Notes: a model not told the origin generated them from the sequence alone. 21,129 bases of DNA from Gammaproteobacteria bacterium (GCA_012965075.1 DTSY01000148.1:1-21129), one strand, 5' to 3'; shown: positions 7,209 to 16,091, numbered from the stretch's first letter. Numbers and translations: made by a program.

Positions 7209-10200
7209 AAGAACAGATATAAATTCCATTTTAATTCTGGGTGCAGGACCGATAGTAATCGGCCAAGCTTGTGAATTTGATTATTCTGGTACTCAAGCTT
7301 GTAAAGCTCTAAAAGAAGATGGATATAGGGTGATTTTAGTTAATTCTAACCCTGCAACAATCATGACAGACCCTTCGTTAGCTGATGCTACCTACATAGA
7401 ACCCGTTCAGTGGGAAACAATAGAAAAAATAATAGAAAAGGAAAAACCGGATGTAATTTTACCAACCATGGGCGGTCAAACTGGGTTAAATACGGCATTG
7501 GATTTAGATAGAAAAGGGGTTTTAAAAAGACATAAAGTGGAAATGATTGGTGCCACGAAAGAGGCAATAGATAAGGCTGAGGATAGAAATTTATTTTCTC
7601 AAGCAATGAAGAAAATTGGTTTGAGGACCCCTAAAGCAGCTTTAGCTCATAACCCAAAAGAGGCTAAGAAGATTGTGAAAGATATTGGCTTTCCTTGTGT
7701 TTTAAGACCTAACTTTACTATGGGAGGAGCAGGAGGAGGTGTTGCTTATAACCTTGAAGAATTTGAAGAAATTTATTCCAGAGGGTTTGACCTTTCCCCT
7801 ACTTCTGAGATTTATATCGACGAATATCTTGAAGGGTGGAAGGAGTTTGAGATGGAAGTTGTAAGAGACAAGAATGATAACTGCATCATCGTTTGCTGTA
7901 TCGAGAATATTGATCCTATGGGAGTACATACAGGAGACTCCATTACCGTTGCACCTGCGCAGACACTAACAGACAAGGAATATCAATTAATGAGAAATGC
8001 CGCTATGGATATCCTGAGAGAAATTGGGGTTGAGACTGGAGGTTCGAATGTTCAATTTACTATTAATCCTGAAGATGGAGAGATGTTAGTCATAGAAATG
8101 AATCCGAGAGTTTCTAGATCTTCAGCATTAGCTTCAAAAGCTACAGGATTTCCTATTGCTAAAGTTGCGGCAAAGCTTGCAGTAGGGTACACATTAGATG
8201 AACTTCGTAATGATATTACTGGAGGTATTATTCCTTCTTCCTTTGAACCTGCTATAGATTATGTTGTTACTAAAATTCCAAGATTCAACTTCGAAAAATT
8301 TCCACAAGCAGAGCCCGTACTTACAACACAAATGAAATCAGTTGGAGAAGTGATGGCGATAGGCAGAACTTTTCAAGAATCTTTTCAAAAGGCTATTAGA
8401 GGACTAGAGATAGGCAAGGAAGGTCTTAACGAAATCTATGATCCTTCTAGTCAAGATTTATCAGCTCTAAAGAGAGAACTTTCTGTACCTAGCCCAGATA
8501 GGATCTGGTTTTTAGCTGATGCTATAAGAAATGGTTTATCAATTCAGGAAATATTTAATCTTACCAAAATAGATCCATGGTTTATTTCTCAAATTGAAGA
8601 TCTAGTCAATGAAGAACAGATTTTGCAGGGCTTGTCTTTAAACTCGATTGAAAAAGACTATTTTTTGTCAGTTAAAAAGAAAGGCTTCTCTGATAAAAGA
8701 TTAGCTTCTTTGTTTAAGACAGATGAAAGGACAGTAAGAGAGAAAAGGAAAAAACTTAATATTAAGCCAGTATATAAAAGAGTAGATTCTTGTGCAGCTG
8801 AATTTGAATCATCAACAGCTTATATGTATTCAACCTATGAAGAGGAATGTGAATCTAACCCCTCTAGTAATAAAAAGAAAGTAATTGTCTTAGGTGGGGG
8901 CCCAAACAGGATAGGTCAAGGAATAGAATTTGATTATTGTTGTGTTCATGCTGCTTTAGCAATGAAAGAGGAAGGGTATGAATCAATAATGGTAAATTGC
9001 AATCCAGAGACAGTGTCAACAGATTATGATGTCTCGGATAGATTGTATTTTGAGCCTATCACCATGGAAGATGTATTGGCTATAACTGAGTTAGAAAATC
9101 CACTTGGAGTTATAGTTCAATACGGAGGGCAAACCCCCTTAAAATTAGCTAAAGAACTAGAAGAAAATGGTGTTCCAATCTGGGGAACATCTCCAGACTC
9201 AATTGATATAGCAGAAGACAGAGGGAGATTTCAAAAATTTGTTCAAAAACAAAAACTGAAACAACCCCCTAACGGATTAGCTACCAACTTGGAAGAGGCG
9301 GTTGAAGTTTCTAAGGAAATAGGGTTCCCGTTGGTAGTCAGACCTTCTTATGTTCTTGGAGGAAGGGCTATGGAAATAATCTACAATCAAGAAGATTTAA
9401 AGAATTATCTAGTAGATGCCGTTGAAGCAAGTGAAGAGAGCCCAGTCTTATTAGATAGTTTTTTAAATCAAGCTATTGAGTTGGATGTTGAAGCAGTTTG
9501 TGATGGTAAGGAAGTAGTTATTGGAGGTATCCTTCAACATATTGAACAAGCAGGTATTCATTCAGGAGATTCAGCTTGCTCTCTACCCCCATACAACTTA
9601 GAGGAAAGATTAATTGAAGAAATCTACAAGATGGTTAAATCTATTGCATTGGGGATAAAAGCAATTGGACTCATCAATGTGCAATTAGCCCTCTTTGAAA
9701 ATACGCTTTATCTACTGGAAGTAAATCCACGGGCTTCTAGAACTATTCCCTTTGTCTCAAAATGTATTGGGAATTCTTTGGCACAAATAGGGGCAAAGTG
9801 TATGTCAGGTATCTCGTTGGAGAAGCAAGGGTTTACTAAAGAAATAATTCCTGAATATTTTTCAGTTAAAGAAGCGATTCTCCCATTTGAAAAGTTTCAG
9901 GGTGTTGACCCAATCTTAGGTCCGGAGATGAAATCGACTGGTGAAGTCATGGGCATAGGAAAAAGTTTTGCTGAGGCTTATGCAAAAGCTCAACTTGGCG
10001 CGGGAAAAAAGATATCGTCGGAAGGTTGTGTTTTTCTAAGTGTAAGAAACTCAGACCAAGTATTTGTAGCAGAATTAGCTAAAGAATTTCATGAGTTAGG
10101 TTTTAAGATTGTTGCTACTAAAGGTACGGCAGGTTTTATTTCTAAGATTGATCTTCCAGTAACCATTGTTAAAAAGGTTGCAGAGGGAAGGCCACACATC

Positions 10201-10416
10201 GTAGATATGATGAAGAATGGAGAAATCCAATTAGTGGTTAACACCACTGAAGGCAGACAATCCATTCTTGATTCTGCTTCAATCAGACGAACAGCATTAG
10301 AAGAAAAAATTTACTGCACAACTACCCTTGAGGGTGGGAGAGCGCTTTGCTCAGTATTAAGAAATAAGGAAAGCTGGAATGTGGAACGACTACAAGACCT
10401 TCATGCTAAACTATAA
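7201..10416 (+). CDS. carB: Carbamoyl-phosphate synthase, large (ammonia) subunit
   Basis: Makes carbamoyl phosphate from bicarbonate, ammonia and two ATP in three steps, with intermediates tunnelling between active sites. The 1071-residue length matches the Escherichia coli subunit. Two homologous ATP-grasp halves are plain. The first opens with ILGAGPIVIGQACEFDYSG and has GGQTGLN at 91-97. The second starts near residue 561 with LGGGPNRIGQGIEFDY and its own GGQTPLKLA. A C-terminal MGS-like allosteric domain (about 942-1071) contains TKGTAGF and the NTTEGR segment, the region where UMP and ornithine effects are integrated in known enzymes. Feedback regulation is thus likely kept, but I cannot verify individual effector contacts. 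greA follows after 20 bases. Confidence 0.98.
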   Translation: MPKRTDINSILILGAGPIVIGQACEFDYSGTQACKALKEDGYRVILVNSNPATIMTDPSLADATYIEPVQWETIEKIIEKEKPDVILPTMGGQTGLNTALDLDRKGVLKRHKVEMIGATKEAIDKAEDRNLFSQAMKKIGLRTPKAALAHNPKEAKKIVKDIGFPCVLRPNFTMGGAGGGVAYNLEEFEEIYSRGFDLSPTSEIYIDEYLEGWKEFEMEVVRDKNDNCIIVCCIENIDPMGVHTGDSITVAPAQTLTDKEYQLMRNAAMDILREIGVETGGSNVQFTINPEDGEMLVIEMNPRVSRSSALASKATGFPIAKVAAKLAVGYTLDELRNDITGGIIPSSFEPAIDYVVTKIPRFNFEKFPQAEPVLTTQMKSVGEVMAIGRTFQESFQKAIRGLEIGKEGLNEIYDPSSQDLSALKRELSVPSPDRIWFLADAIRNGLSIQEIFNLTKIDPWFISQIEDLVNEEQILQGLSLNSIEKDYFLSVKKKGFSDKRLASLFKTDERTVREKRKKLNIKPVYKRVDSCAAEFESSTAYMYSTYEEECESNPSSNKKKVIVLGGGPNRIGQGIEFDYCCVHAALAMKEEGYESIMVNCNPETVSTDYDVSDRLYFEPITMEDVLAITELENPLGVIVQYGGQTPLKLAKELEENGVPIWGTSPDSIDIAEDRGRFQKFVQKQKLKQPPNGLATNLEEAVEVSKEIGFPLVVRPSYVLGGRAMEIIYNQEDLKNYLVDAVEASEESPVLLDSFLNQAIELDVEAVCDGKEVVIGGILQHIEQAGIHSGDSACSLPPYNLEERLIEEIYKMVKSIALGIKAIGLINVQLALFENTLYLLEVNPRASRTIPFVSKCIGNSLAQIGAKCMSGISLEKQGFTKEIIPEYFSVKEAILPFEKFQGVDPILGPEMKSTGEVMGIGKSFAEAYAKAQLGAGKKISSEGCVFLSVRNSDQVFVAELAKEFHELGFKIVATKGTAGFISKIDLPVTIVKKVAEGRPHIVDMMKNGEIQLVVNTTEGRQSILDSASIRRTALEEKIYCTTTLEGGRALCSVLRNKESWNVERLQDLHAKL

Positions 10417-10436
10417 AAGCACAAAAAATTAACCTT

Positions 10437-10913
10437 ATGTCCCGTTATCCTATGACAAAGGAGGGAGAGATCTCTCTTAGACAAGAATTACAAAAATTAA
10501 AGTCCCAAGATAGGAATAACGTTGTTAAAGCTATAGCTGAAGCTCGAGAACATGGTGATTTGAAAGAAAACTCAGAGTACCACGCAGCTAAAGAACAACA
10601 GGGTTTAATTGAATCAAGGATAAGAGAAATTGAGAATAAGTTAGCCGATGCTCAAGTTATTGATGCAACCCTAATAGAACCTTCAGGAACAGTAATTTTT
10701 GGAACCACAGTTGAACTAAAAGATCTAGATGAAAGAAAGTTAATCTCCTATAAGATAGTCGGGGAAGATGAAGCTGATGTTAAATTAGGGACAATATCTG
10801 TAAATTCTCCTTTATCGAGAAGTCTTGTAGGAAAGTCTGAAGGGGACTTGGTGAAACTAGAGACCCCAGGCGGTACTAAAGAATACGAGATATTATCTAT
10901 AAAACACATCTAA
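10437..10913 (+). CDS. greA: Transcript cleavage factor GreA
   Basis: Rescues backtracked RNA polymerase by stimulating cleavage of the extruded RNA 3' end through the secondary channel. It has 158 residues, the usual size. An N-terminal antiparallel coiled coil (about 1-75) carries the tip acidic residues Asp41 and Glu44 in HGDLKENSEYHAAKEQQ, which help hold the catalytic magnesium. The C-terminal FKBP-like domain (about 80-158) includes GTTVEL, SPLSRSLVGKSEGD and a final EYEILSI. The chosen ATG aligns with the E. coli N-terminus (PMT motif). carB precedes it by 20 bases with no terminator, so it probably shares the carAB transcript. No Shine-Dalgarno sequence is visible. Confidence 0.97.
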   Translation: MSRYPMTKEGEISLRQELQKLKSQDRNNVVKAIAEAREHGDLKENSEYHAAKEQQGLIESRIREIENKLADAQVIDATLIEPSGTVIFGTTVELKDLDERKLISYKIVGEDEADVKLGTISVNSPLSRSLVGKSEGDLVKLETPGGTKEYEILSIKHI

Positions 10914-10915
10914 GT

Positions 10916-11524
10916 TTGACTAAATCATCTAAAGCAATATACAAAAAAGGAGATGCTTTTTCGAAATTAGCTAAAGCTAGAGGCTTTAGATCAAGATCAG
11001 CCCTTAAACTTTTAGAAGTCCAAAAAAAAGATAACTTTATAAAACCAAGTTCAAGAATTTTAGACCTTGGAAGCAGTCCTGGCGGATGGTCACAAGTTTG
11101 TCTGCAAATAGTGGGCAAAAAAGGATTTATTTTAAGTGTGGATAAAAAAATTATGGAGCCATTAAAAGGAGTGAATTATCTTAATAAAGAATTGGAAAAG
11201 CTTAAAGAGAGTGACTTTGAAAACTTTGATGAAAATATTCTTCCTTTTGATGTTGTTTTATCTGATATCGCCCCAAATATAAGTGGTATATCAGAAAGAG
11301 ATGATGCCCTGATGAACAGTCTCCTTCTAGGTATTAGGAGCTGTTTAGATAATTTCCTAAAAGAAGACGGGAATGCTTTATGTAAAGTATTCCATGGTGA
11401 AAGTTTTGATAATATGATGATTTATATGAAAACTAACTTCCAAAAGGTTAAAATTAGAAAACCAGATTCTTCTAGGGCAAACTCTAAAGAAACCTACATA
11501 CTGGGGATGGGTAAGAAAAAATGA
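10916..11524 (+). CDS. rlmE: 23S rRNA (uridine-2'-O-)-methyltransferase
   Basis: Methylates the 2'-O of U2552 in the 23S rRNA A-loop, a late step in 50S maturation (formerly FtsJ/RrmJ). The Rossmann-type SAM site is LDLGSSPGGWSQ (about 49-60). The catalytic K-D-K-E set is complete: Lys31, Asp117 (LSDIAPNISG), Lys157 (LCKVFHG) and Glu192 (SKETYI). The near-C-terminal RKPDSSRANSKE motif is highly typical. At 202 residues it is slightly shorter than in E. coli. The start is TTG, two bases after the greA stop, with no ATG upstream in frame, so initiation is probably coupled to greA. It overlaps ftsH by ATGA, preserving the classical rlmE-ftsH pair. The RNA-binding gene yhbY, usually near greA, is not here. 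Confidence 0.95.
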   Translation: MTKSSKAIYKKGDAFSKLAKARGFRSRSALKLLEVQKKDNFIKPSSRILDLGSSPGGWSQVCLQIVGKKGFILSVDKKIMEPLKGVNYLNKELEKLKESDFENFDENILPFDVVLSDIAPNISGISERDDALMNSLLLGIRSCLDNFLKEDGNALCKVFHGESFDNMMIYMKTNFQKVKIRKPDSSRANSKETYILGMGKKK

Positions 11525-13422
11525 GTGGTTTATTAAAAAATATTTTAATGTGGCTTTTCATAGCGGTGACTATGTTCACTGTTTTTAGTAATTTTTCTTC
11601 TGATTCTAAACAAGAAGTAATTAGTTATTCTGAATTTCTAGCTCAAGTTGAAAGTGATCAAGTATTAAGTGTTGAATTTAAAAATGATAATTACACCATC
11701 AATGGCAAAACTGTTAATGGAAAGAATTTTGAGACTGTAAAGCCACCTTTCCTACAGGATGACCTTAGCGAAATACTAAGAGATCACAGGGTCTCTGTAA
11801 TAGGAGAAAAACCTGAACAACAGTCTATTTTGAAACAGCTTTTAGTTGCCAGTTTTCCAATTCTAATCATCCTTGCTGTGTTTATTTTCTTTATGCGACA
11901 AATGCAGGGAGGACTTTCAGGTAAATCTGGACCTATGAGTTTTGGTAGGAGCAAAGCAAAATTGTTAGAAGGAGGTAAAGTTAAGACTAACTTTACTGAT
12001 GTAGCTGGGATAGAAGAAGCTAAAGAAGAAGTACAAGAAATAGTGGATTTTCTTCAGGATCCCTCAAAGTTCCAAAAATTAGGAGGAAAGATTCCTACAG
12101 GAATATTGATGGTAGGTTCTCCTGGAACAGGAAAAACCTTGTTATCAAGAGCTATTGCAGGAGAAGCTCAAGTTCCTTTTTTCACTATCTCTGGTTCAGA
12201 CTTTGTCGAGATGTTTGTAGGAGTTGGTGCTTCAAGAGTTAGAGATATGTTTGAGCAAGCCAAGAAACACGCACCTTGTATTGTTTTTATAGATGAAATA
12301 GATGCTGTTGGAAGGCATAGAGGCGCTGGTTTAGGTGGAGGACATGATGAAAGAGAACAAACTCTCAACCAACTTCTAGTCGAAATGGATGGTTTTGAAC
12401 AAAATGAGGGCATTATCATAATCGCAGCAACAAATAGACCAGATGTACTGGATCCTGCCTTATTAAGACCAGGTAGATTTGATCGCCAAATAATTGTTCC
12501 ACTTCCTGATATAAGGGGAAGAGAACAGATTCTCAAAGTTCATATGAAGAAAGTCCCAATAGGCGAAGATGTAGATCCCTCATTGATTGCCAGGGGGACT
12601 CCGGGATTTTCAGGAGCAGACTTAGCGAATCTAGTAAATGAAGCAGCTCTATATGCTGCAAGGTCTGGAAAGAAACTTGTAGGTATGGAGCAGATGGATT
12701 TTGCCAAAGACAAGGTAATGATGGGTACAGAGAGAAGATCTATGGTTATATCTGAGGAAGATAAACTTAAAACTGCTTATCATGAAGCGGGTCATGCAAT
12801 AGTAGGAAGATTATTAGAAGAGCATGATCCAGTTTATAAAGTAACTGTCATTCCAAGAGGAAGGGCGTTGGGCGTAACAGTTTTTCTTCCTGAAGAGGAC
12901 AAGTATAGTCACAGCCGTCAATCTCTTCTTGACAGAATCTGTGGGTTATATGGCGGAAGAATAGCTGAAGAAATTGTATATGGTGAAAAAGGAATAACCA
13001 CTGGAGCTTCCAATGATATTGAAAGGGCCACTGAATTAGCTCGCAATATGGTCACTAAATGGGGTCTCTCTAAAGAGTTGGGTCCTATACGGTACGGAGA
13101 TGAAACAGATGAACCTTTTTTAGGTAGATCCGTTGGAAGTGCTAAACAAGATATTTCCGATGAAACTGCTTCTAAAATAGATAAAGAGGCGAAATCAATT
13201 ATTTCTGATTGTTATATGCGAGCAACTGATATATTAAAAGAAAATATAGATAATCTTCATTTAATGGCTCAATCGCTAGTTGAGTACGAAACTTTAGATG
13301 CAGAACAGATAGATGACATTATGGCAGGTGCAAAACCCAGGACCCCTGGCTCAAAAGAAAATAAAACTGAAAGCAAAGAAAAGAATGATCCTTCAGTAGG
13401 GGATACAGCAAAACAAAGTTGA
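11521..13422 (+). CDS. ftsH: ATP-dependent zinc metalloprotease FtsH
   Basis: Membrane-anchored hexameric AAA+ protease that degrades misfolded membrane proteins and regulators such as LpxC and sigma32 in known relatives. It has 633 residues. Two transmembrane segments (about 7-24 and 105-125) flank a small periplasmic domain. The AAA module has Walker A GSPGTGKT (199-206), pore loop FVGVG (232-236), Walker B with Asp258-Glu259, and the second region of homology ending LLRPGRFDR. The protease zinc site is H421-E-A-G-H425 with third ligand Asp499 in GASNDIERAT. The Walker A has Ser where the family mostly has Pro, which should be tolerated. The C-terminal tail after about 605 is charged and low-complexity. 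The start overlaps the rlmE stop. Confidence 0.98.
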   Translation: MSGLLKNILMWLFIAVTMFTVFSNFSSDSKQEVISYSEFLAQVESDQVLSVEFKNDNYTINGKTVNGKNFETVKPPFLQDDLSEILRDHRVSVIGEKPEQQSILKQLLVASFPILIILAVFIFFMRQMQGGLSGKSGPMSFGRSKAKLLEGGKVKTNFTDVAGIEEAKEEVQEIVDFLQDPSKFQKLGGKIPTGILMVGSPGTGKTLLSRAIAGEAQVPFFTISGSDFVEMFVGVGASRVRDMFEQAKKHAPCIVFIDEIDAVGRHRGAGLGGGHDEREQTLNQLLVEMDGFEQNEGIIIIAATNRPDVLDPALLRPGRFDRQIIVPLPDIRGREQILKVHMKKVPIGEDVDPSLIARGTPGFSGADLANLVNEAALYAARSGKKLVGMEQMDFAKDKVMMGTERRSMVISEEDKLKTAYHEAGHAIVGRLLEEHDPVYKVTVIPRGRALGVTVFLPEEDKYSHSRQSLLDRICGLYGGRIAEEIVYGEKGITTGASNDIERATELARNMVTKWGLSKELGPIRYGDETDEPFLGRSVGSAKQDISDETASKIDKEAKSIISDCYMRATDILKENIDNLHLMAQSLVEYETLDAEQIDDIMAGAKPRTPGSKENKTESKEKNDPSVGDTAKQS

Positions 13423-13451
13423 AAGGTTTTTAATAAGATAACCTTAAATCA

Positions 13452-14813
13452 ATGTCTTCAAAAAAAATACCTGATTACTTTCCTTTAGACTGGCGTTTTG
13501 GTACAGATGGAATAAGAGGAGCAGTAGAATCCAAAATGAATCCACTGTTTATGGTAAAACTTGGATGGGCTGCAGGAAAGATTCTAAGAGAAGAAGGTGT
13601 GGAAAGTATTTTAATTGGCAAGGATACAAGAATATCAGGATATATGATTGAGTCCGCTTTGGAGTCAGGATTCATTTCAGCCGGCGTAAATGTAACCTTG
13701 GTTGGACCCATGCCTACTCCTGGAGTTGCTTACTTAGCAAAATCTACCAATCAGGCTGGATTAGTGATAACTGCCTCGCATAATAGATTTAGTGACAATG
13801 GCATTAAATTTTTTACTACAGATGGCTTTAAATTTGATTATGGATTGGAGAAAAAAATAGAAGATTTTCTTTTAGAGAATAACTCAGTTGTAAATTCTGT
13901 AGAACTGGGAAAAGCTAGCAGATTAGAAGATGCTCAACAAATGTACATCGATTTTTGTTTAGCTGCTTCTTCAAACCTAGACTTATCCGGGCTTACTTTA
14001 GTTATTGATTGTGCAAATGGAGCTAATTATTCAGTAGCGCCAGTGGTCTTTAAGGAATTAGGGTGTAATCTTATAGAAATAGGCACTTCTCCCGATGGAA
14101 TTAATATTAATGATGACTGTGGTTCAACTAACCCAGAAAAAATACAGAAAGAAGTAATTTCTAATGGGGCTGATCTTGGTATTGCTTTTGATGGTGATGG
14201 AGATAGGTTAGTTTTAGTTGATAGACATGGAAAAATATTAGACGGGGACGATCTTCTCTATACCTTAATTTCTACGAACGGCTCAGATCCTGATAAGAAG
14301 TCTTATCAAGGGATTGTAGGTACTCTTATGACAAATAAATCTTTGGAATTGTTTCTAGAGAGGGAAGGAATAGAATTCTTGAGGACAGATGTAGGAGATA
14401 AATATGTTTTAAGGGCTTTAAGAGAAAGAAGTTGGATTTTAGGAGGAGAACCATCAGGGCATATTATCTGCTTAGATCACACTACTACAGGAGATGCTCT
14501 TATTGCTTCAGTAAAGATACTTAAATCATTAAAGAGCTTCGATTTTGACATATCAAAAGCTTTAGAAAATTTTACAAAATTACCGCAGGAGTTAATAAGT
14601 TTTGAAGTTAACAATCCACATAAAATAATAATGAATGCTGATGTCAGATCTGAAGTTTCTAAGTTAGAAAAAAAACTAGGCAATAAGGGAAGGGTGCTTA
14701 TAAGGCCTTCTGGCACAGAAGATCTTTTAAGAGTCATGGTTGAGGCCTCCACAAAAGAACTTGCAGAAGGCCTAGCTAAAGAAATGTCTGATTTTATCCG
14801 CAGAGCCGTATAA
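13452..14813 (+). CDS. glmM: Phosphoglucosamine mutase
   Basis: Interconverts glucosamine-6-phosphate and glucosamine-1-phosphate for UDP-GlcNAc, feeding peptidoglycan and lipopolysaccharide. It has 453 residues against about 445 in E. coli; the excess is a short N-terminal stretch before the conserved RFGTDGIRG. The phosphoserine is Ser109 in the loop TASHNRFSDNGIK. The magnesium loop DGDGDR is at 247-252, the sugar-binding loop GGEPSGH follows, and the phosphate-binding loop RPSGTEDLLRVMVE is near the C-terminus. One oddity is Arg112 where the phosphohexomutase signature has Pro. folP, which normally lies between ftsH and glmM, is absent; only 29 bases separate the two genes here. Confidence 0.96.
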   Translation: MSSKKIPDYFPLDWRFGTDGIRGAVESKMNPLFMVKLGWAAGKILREEGVESILIGKDTRISGYMIESALESGFISAGVNVTLVGPMPTPGVAYLAKSTNQAGLVITASHNRFSDNGIKFFTTDGFKFDYGLEKKIEDFLLENNSVVNSVELGKASRLEDAQQMYIDFCLAASSNLDLSGLTLVIDCANGANYSVAPVVFKELGCNLIEIGTSPDGININDDCGSTNPEKIQKEVISNGADLGIAFDGDGDRLVLVDRHGKILDGDDLLYTLISTNGSDPDKKSYQGIVGTLMTNKSLELFLEREGIEFLRTDVGDKYVLRALRERSWILGGEPSGHIICLDHTTTGDALIASVKILKSLKSFDFDISKALENFTKLPQELISFEVNNPHKIIMNADVRSEVSKLEKKLGNKGRVLIRPSGTEDLLRVMVEASTKELAEGLAKEMSDFIRRAV

Positions 14814-14819
14814 GACCAT

Positions 14820-15554
14820 ATGTTTATAGCTAATTGGAAAATGAATGGCTCCCAGTCCATGCTTGTTCGATGGCTTGAAGGAGTTAATAAAACTTTAGAT
14901 AAATCTTTGCAGACCAAATGCATCCTTTGTCCTCCTGTATGTTTTCTCTCCGAAGCTTCAAAGGTCATAAAAAAAGAAAAATTAAGTATTTCTTTAGGAG
15001 CTCAAAATATAGACCCAAGCAATATTTCTCCTTTGACAGGAGGCATAGATGGAGCCATGCTTAAAGAGTTAGGAGCTGAATATGTGGTAATTGGACATTC
15101 AGAGAGAAGAAAGGTTTTTAAAGAGGAAAATCAACTATTATCAGAAAAACTTGAATCTGCTTCAAAAGAAGACTTGAGAGTTATCTTTTGTATTGGAGAA
15201 TCTTTAAAAGAAAAAGAAGAAGGTAAAACAATAAGTGTTCTAAAAAAACAATTAGAAATACTGAACGATGCAGAATTAAATAACTTCACAGTAGCTTATG
15301 AACCAGTGTGGGCAATTGGATCAGGAGAAACAGCTAAACTAGATGATATTGAGGATATACATAGACAAATAGTTGATGAAGTTAGGTCTTTTAAAAAAGA
15401 AAGCTTTTTAGGGGTGTTCTATGGAGGAAGTGTAGATTCTTCAAGTTCAAGACAGATTCTTTCATTAAAAGGAGTACAGGGGTTACTTATAGGTGGTGCT
15501 TCATTAGAATGTGAAGAATTTTGTAATATTGTCTTAACAAATAATCAAAACTAG
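14820..15554 (+). CDS. tpiA: Triosephosphate isomerase
   Basis: Interconverts dihydroxyacetone phosphate and glyceraldehyde-3-phosphate in glycolysis and gluconeogenesis. The 244-residue TIM barrel has catalytic Lys7 in NWKMNG, electrophilic His93 in IGHSERR, and base Glu161 in AYEPVWAIG, which opens the flexible loop 6. The phosphate-gripping YGGSV (201-205) and GGAS (225-228) are intact. The N-terminus is unusually short, since strand 1 starts directly at MFIANWK, but no upstream in-frame start exists after the glmM stop six bases earlier. Its place between glmM and secG follows the Pseudomonas order, unlike E. coli. Cotranscription with glmM and secG is likely from the small gaps. Confidence 0.97.
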   Translation: MFIANWKMNGSQSMLVRWLEGVNKTLDKSLQTKCILCPPVCFLSEASKVIKKEKLSISLGAQNIDPSNISPLTGGIDGAMLKELGAEYVVIGHSERRKVFKEENQLLSEKLESASKEDLRVIFCIGESLKEKEEGKTISVLKKQLEILNDAELNNFTVAYEPVWAIGSGETAKLDDIEDIHRQIVDEVRSFKKESFLGVFYGGSVDSSSSRQILSLKGVQGLLIGGASLECEEFCNIVLTNNQN

Positions 15555-15565
15555 GGAAAAAACTA

Positions 15566-15871
15566 ATGCAGACTTTCTTGATCTTTTTTTATATTTTAAC
15601 AGCACTACTTTTAATTGCTTTTATTCTTTTTCAACAAGGGAAGGGGTCAGATATTGGGAGTGCTTTTGGTGGTGGAACAAGTAATACAATGTTCGGTCCT
15701 AATAGTTCTTTAAGCCCATTAGCTAAGATTACAGCTGTTTTATCTCTTATTTTTCTTACTCTAAGCTTTTATTTAACTTTTCAAGCTAGATCTATAGATC
15801 AGGAAATTATCTTCAAAGAAGAAATAACTAAACCTAAAGAAGGTATAGTTCCTGACTCTTTACCAGAGTAG
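15566..15871 (+). CDS. secG: Preprotein translocase subunit SecG
   Basis: Small inner-membrane partner of SecYE that assists SecA-driven protein export. It has 101 residues with two hydrophobic segments (about 3-22 and 52-74) joined by the conserved cytoplasmic loop QQGKGSDIGSAFGGG, which identifies the family. The tail after residue 75 is charged and poorly conserved. A plausible ribosome-binding site, AGGG, lies nine bases before the ATG and overlaps the tpiA stop. The tRNA-Leu gene begins five bases after the stop, so that tRNA is most simply processed from the secG-containing transcript. Confidence 0.93.
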   Translation: MQTFLIFFYILTALLLIAFILFQQGKGSDIGSAFGGGTSNTMFGPNSSLSPLAKITAVLSLIFLTLSFYLTFQARSIDQEIIFKEEITKPKEGIVPDSLPE

Positions 15872-15876
15872 ATGTT

Positions 15877-15963
15877 GCCGAAGTGGTGGAACTGGTAGAC
15901 ACGCTACCTTGAGGGGGTAGTGGGCTTTGGCCCGTGGAGGTTCGAATCCTCTCTTCGGCACCA
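15877..15963 (+). tRNA. tRNA-Leu, anticodon GAG
   Basis: The 87-base class II tRNA has acceptor arms GCCGAAG and CTTCGGC, discriminator A, and an encoded CCA. The anticodon stem is CTACC/GGTAG (15904-15908, 15916-15920) with GAG at 15911-15913. The long variable arm GGGC-TTT-GGCCC is typical of leucine tRNA. The T-arm reads GGAGG-TTCGAAT-CCTCT with the usual G-U style allowance at its end. The same tRNA occupies this position (leuU) after secG in E. coli. Confidence 0.97.
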
Positions 15964-15969
15964 ATTTTC

Positions 15970-15998
15970 TTGACCACCTTGATAGGTAGACCTATACT
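15970..15998 (+). promoter_or_regulatory. Strong sigma70-type promoter for tRNA-fMet and rimP-nusA-infB
   Basis: In the 48 bases between the two tRNA genes, TTGACC (15970-15975) is followed by exactly 17 bases and TATACT (15993-15998). Transcription would start near 16005, about seven bases before the tRNA 5' end. The discriminator after the -10 box, TCGCCAG, is GC-rich in an AT-rich genome, the hallmark of promoters for stable RNA that are shut off by ppGpp and DksA. Boxes and spacing are seen directly; activity and stringent control are inferred. Confidence 0.65.
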
Positions 15999-16011
15999 TC
16001 GCCAGCTTTGA

Positions 16012-16088
<77 letters not shown>

Positions 16089-16091
16089 ATT

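Noticed and set aside
12168..12536. Minus-strand 122-residue frame inside ftsH
   Set aside because: It is antisense to the conserved AAA+ core and has no recognisable domain.
13423..13445. AAGGTT and AACCTT inverted repeat between ftsH and glmM
   Set aside because: The stem is only six weak pairs over an 11-base loop with no T-run, so it is not a terminator and is plausible by chance.
14477..14968. Minus-strand 163-residue frame across the glmM-tpiA junction
   Set aside because: It is fully antisense to two genes with clear motifs, and its composition is Ser/Leu-rich as expected for a shadow frame.
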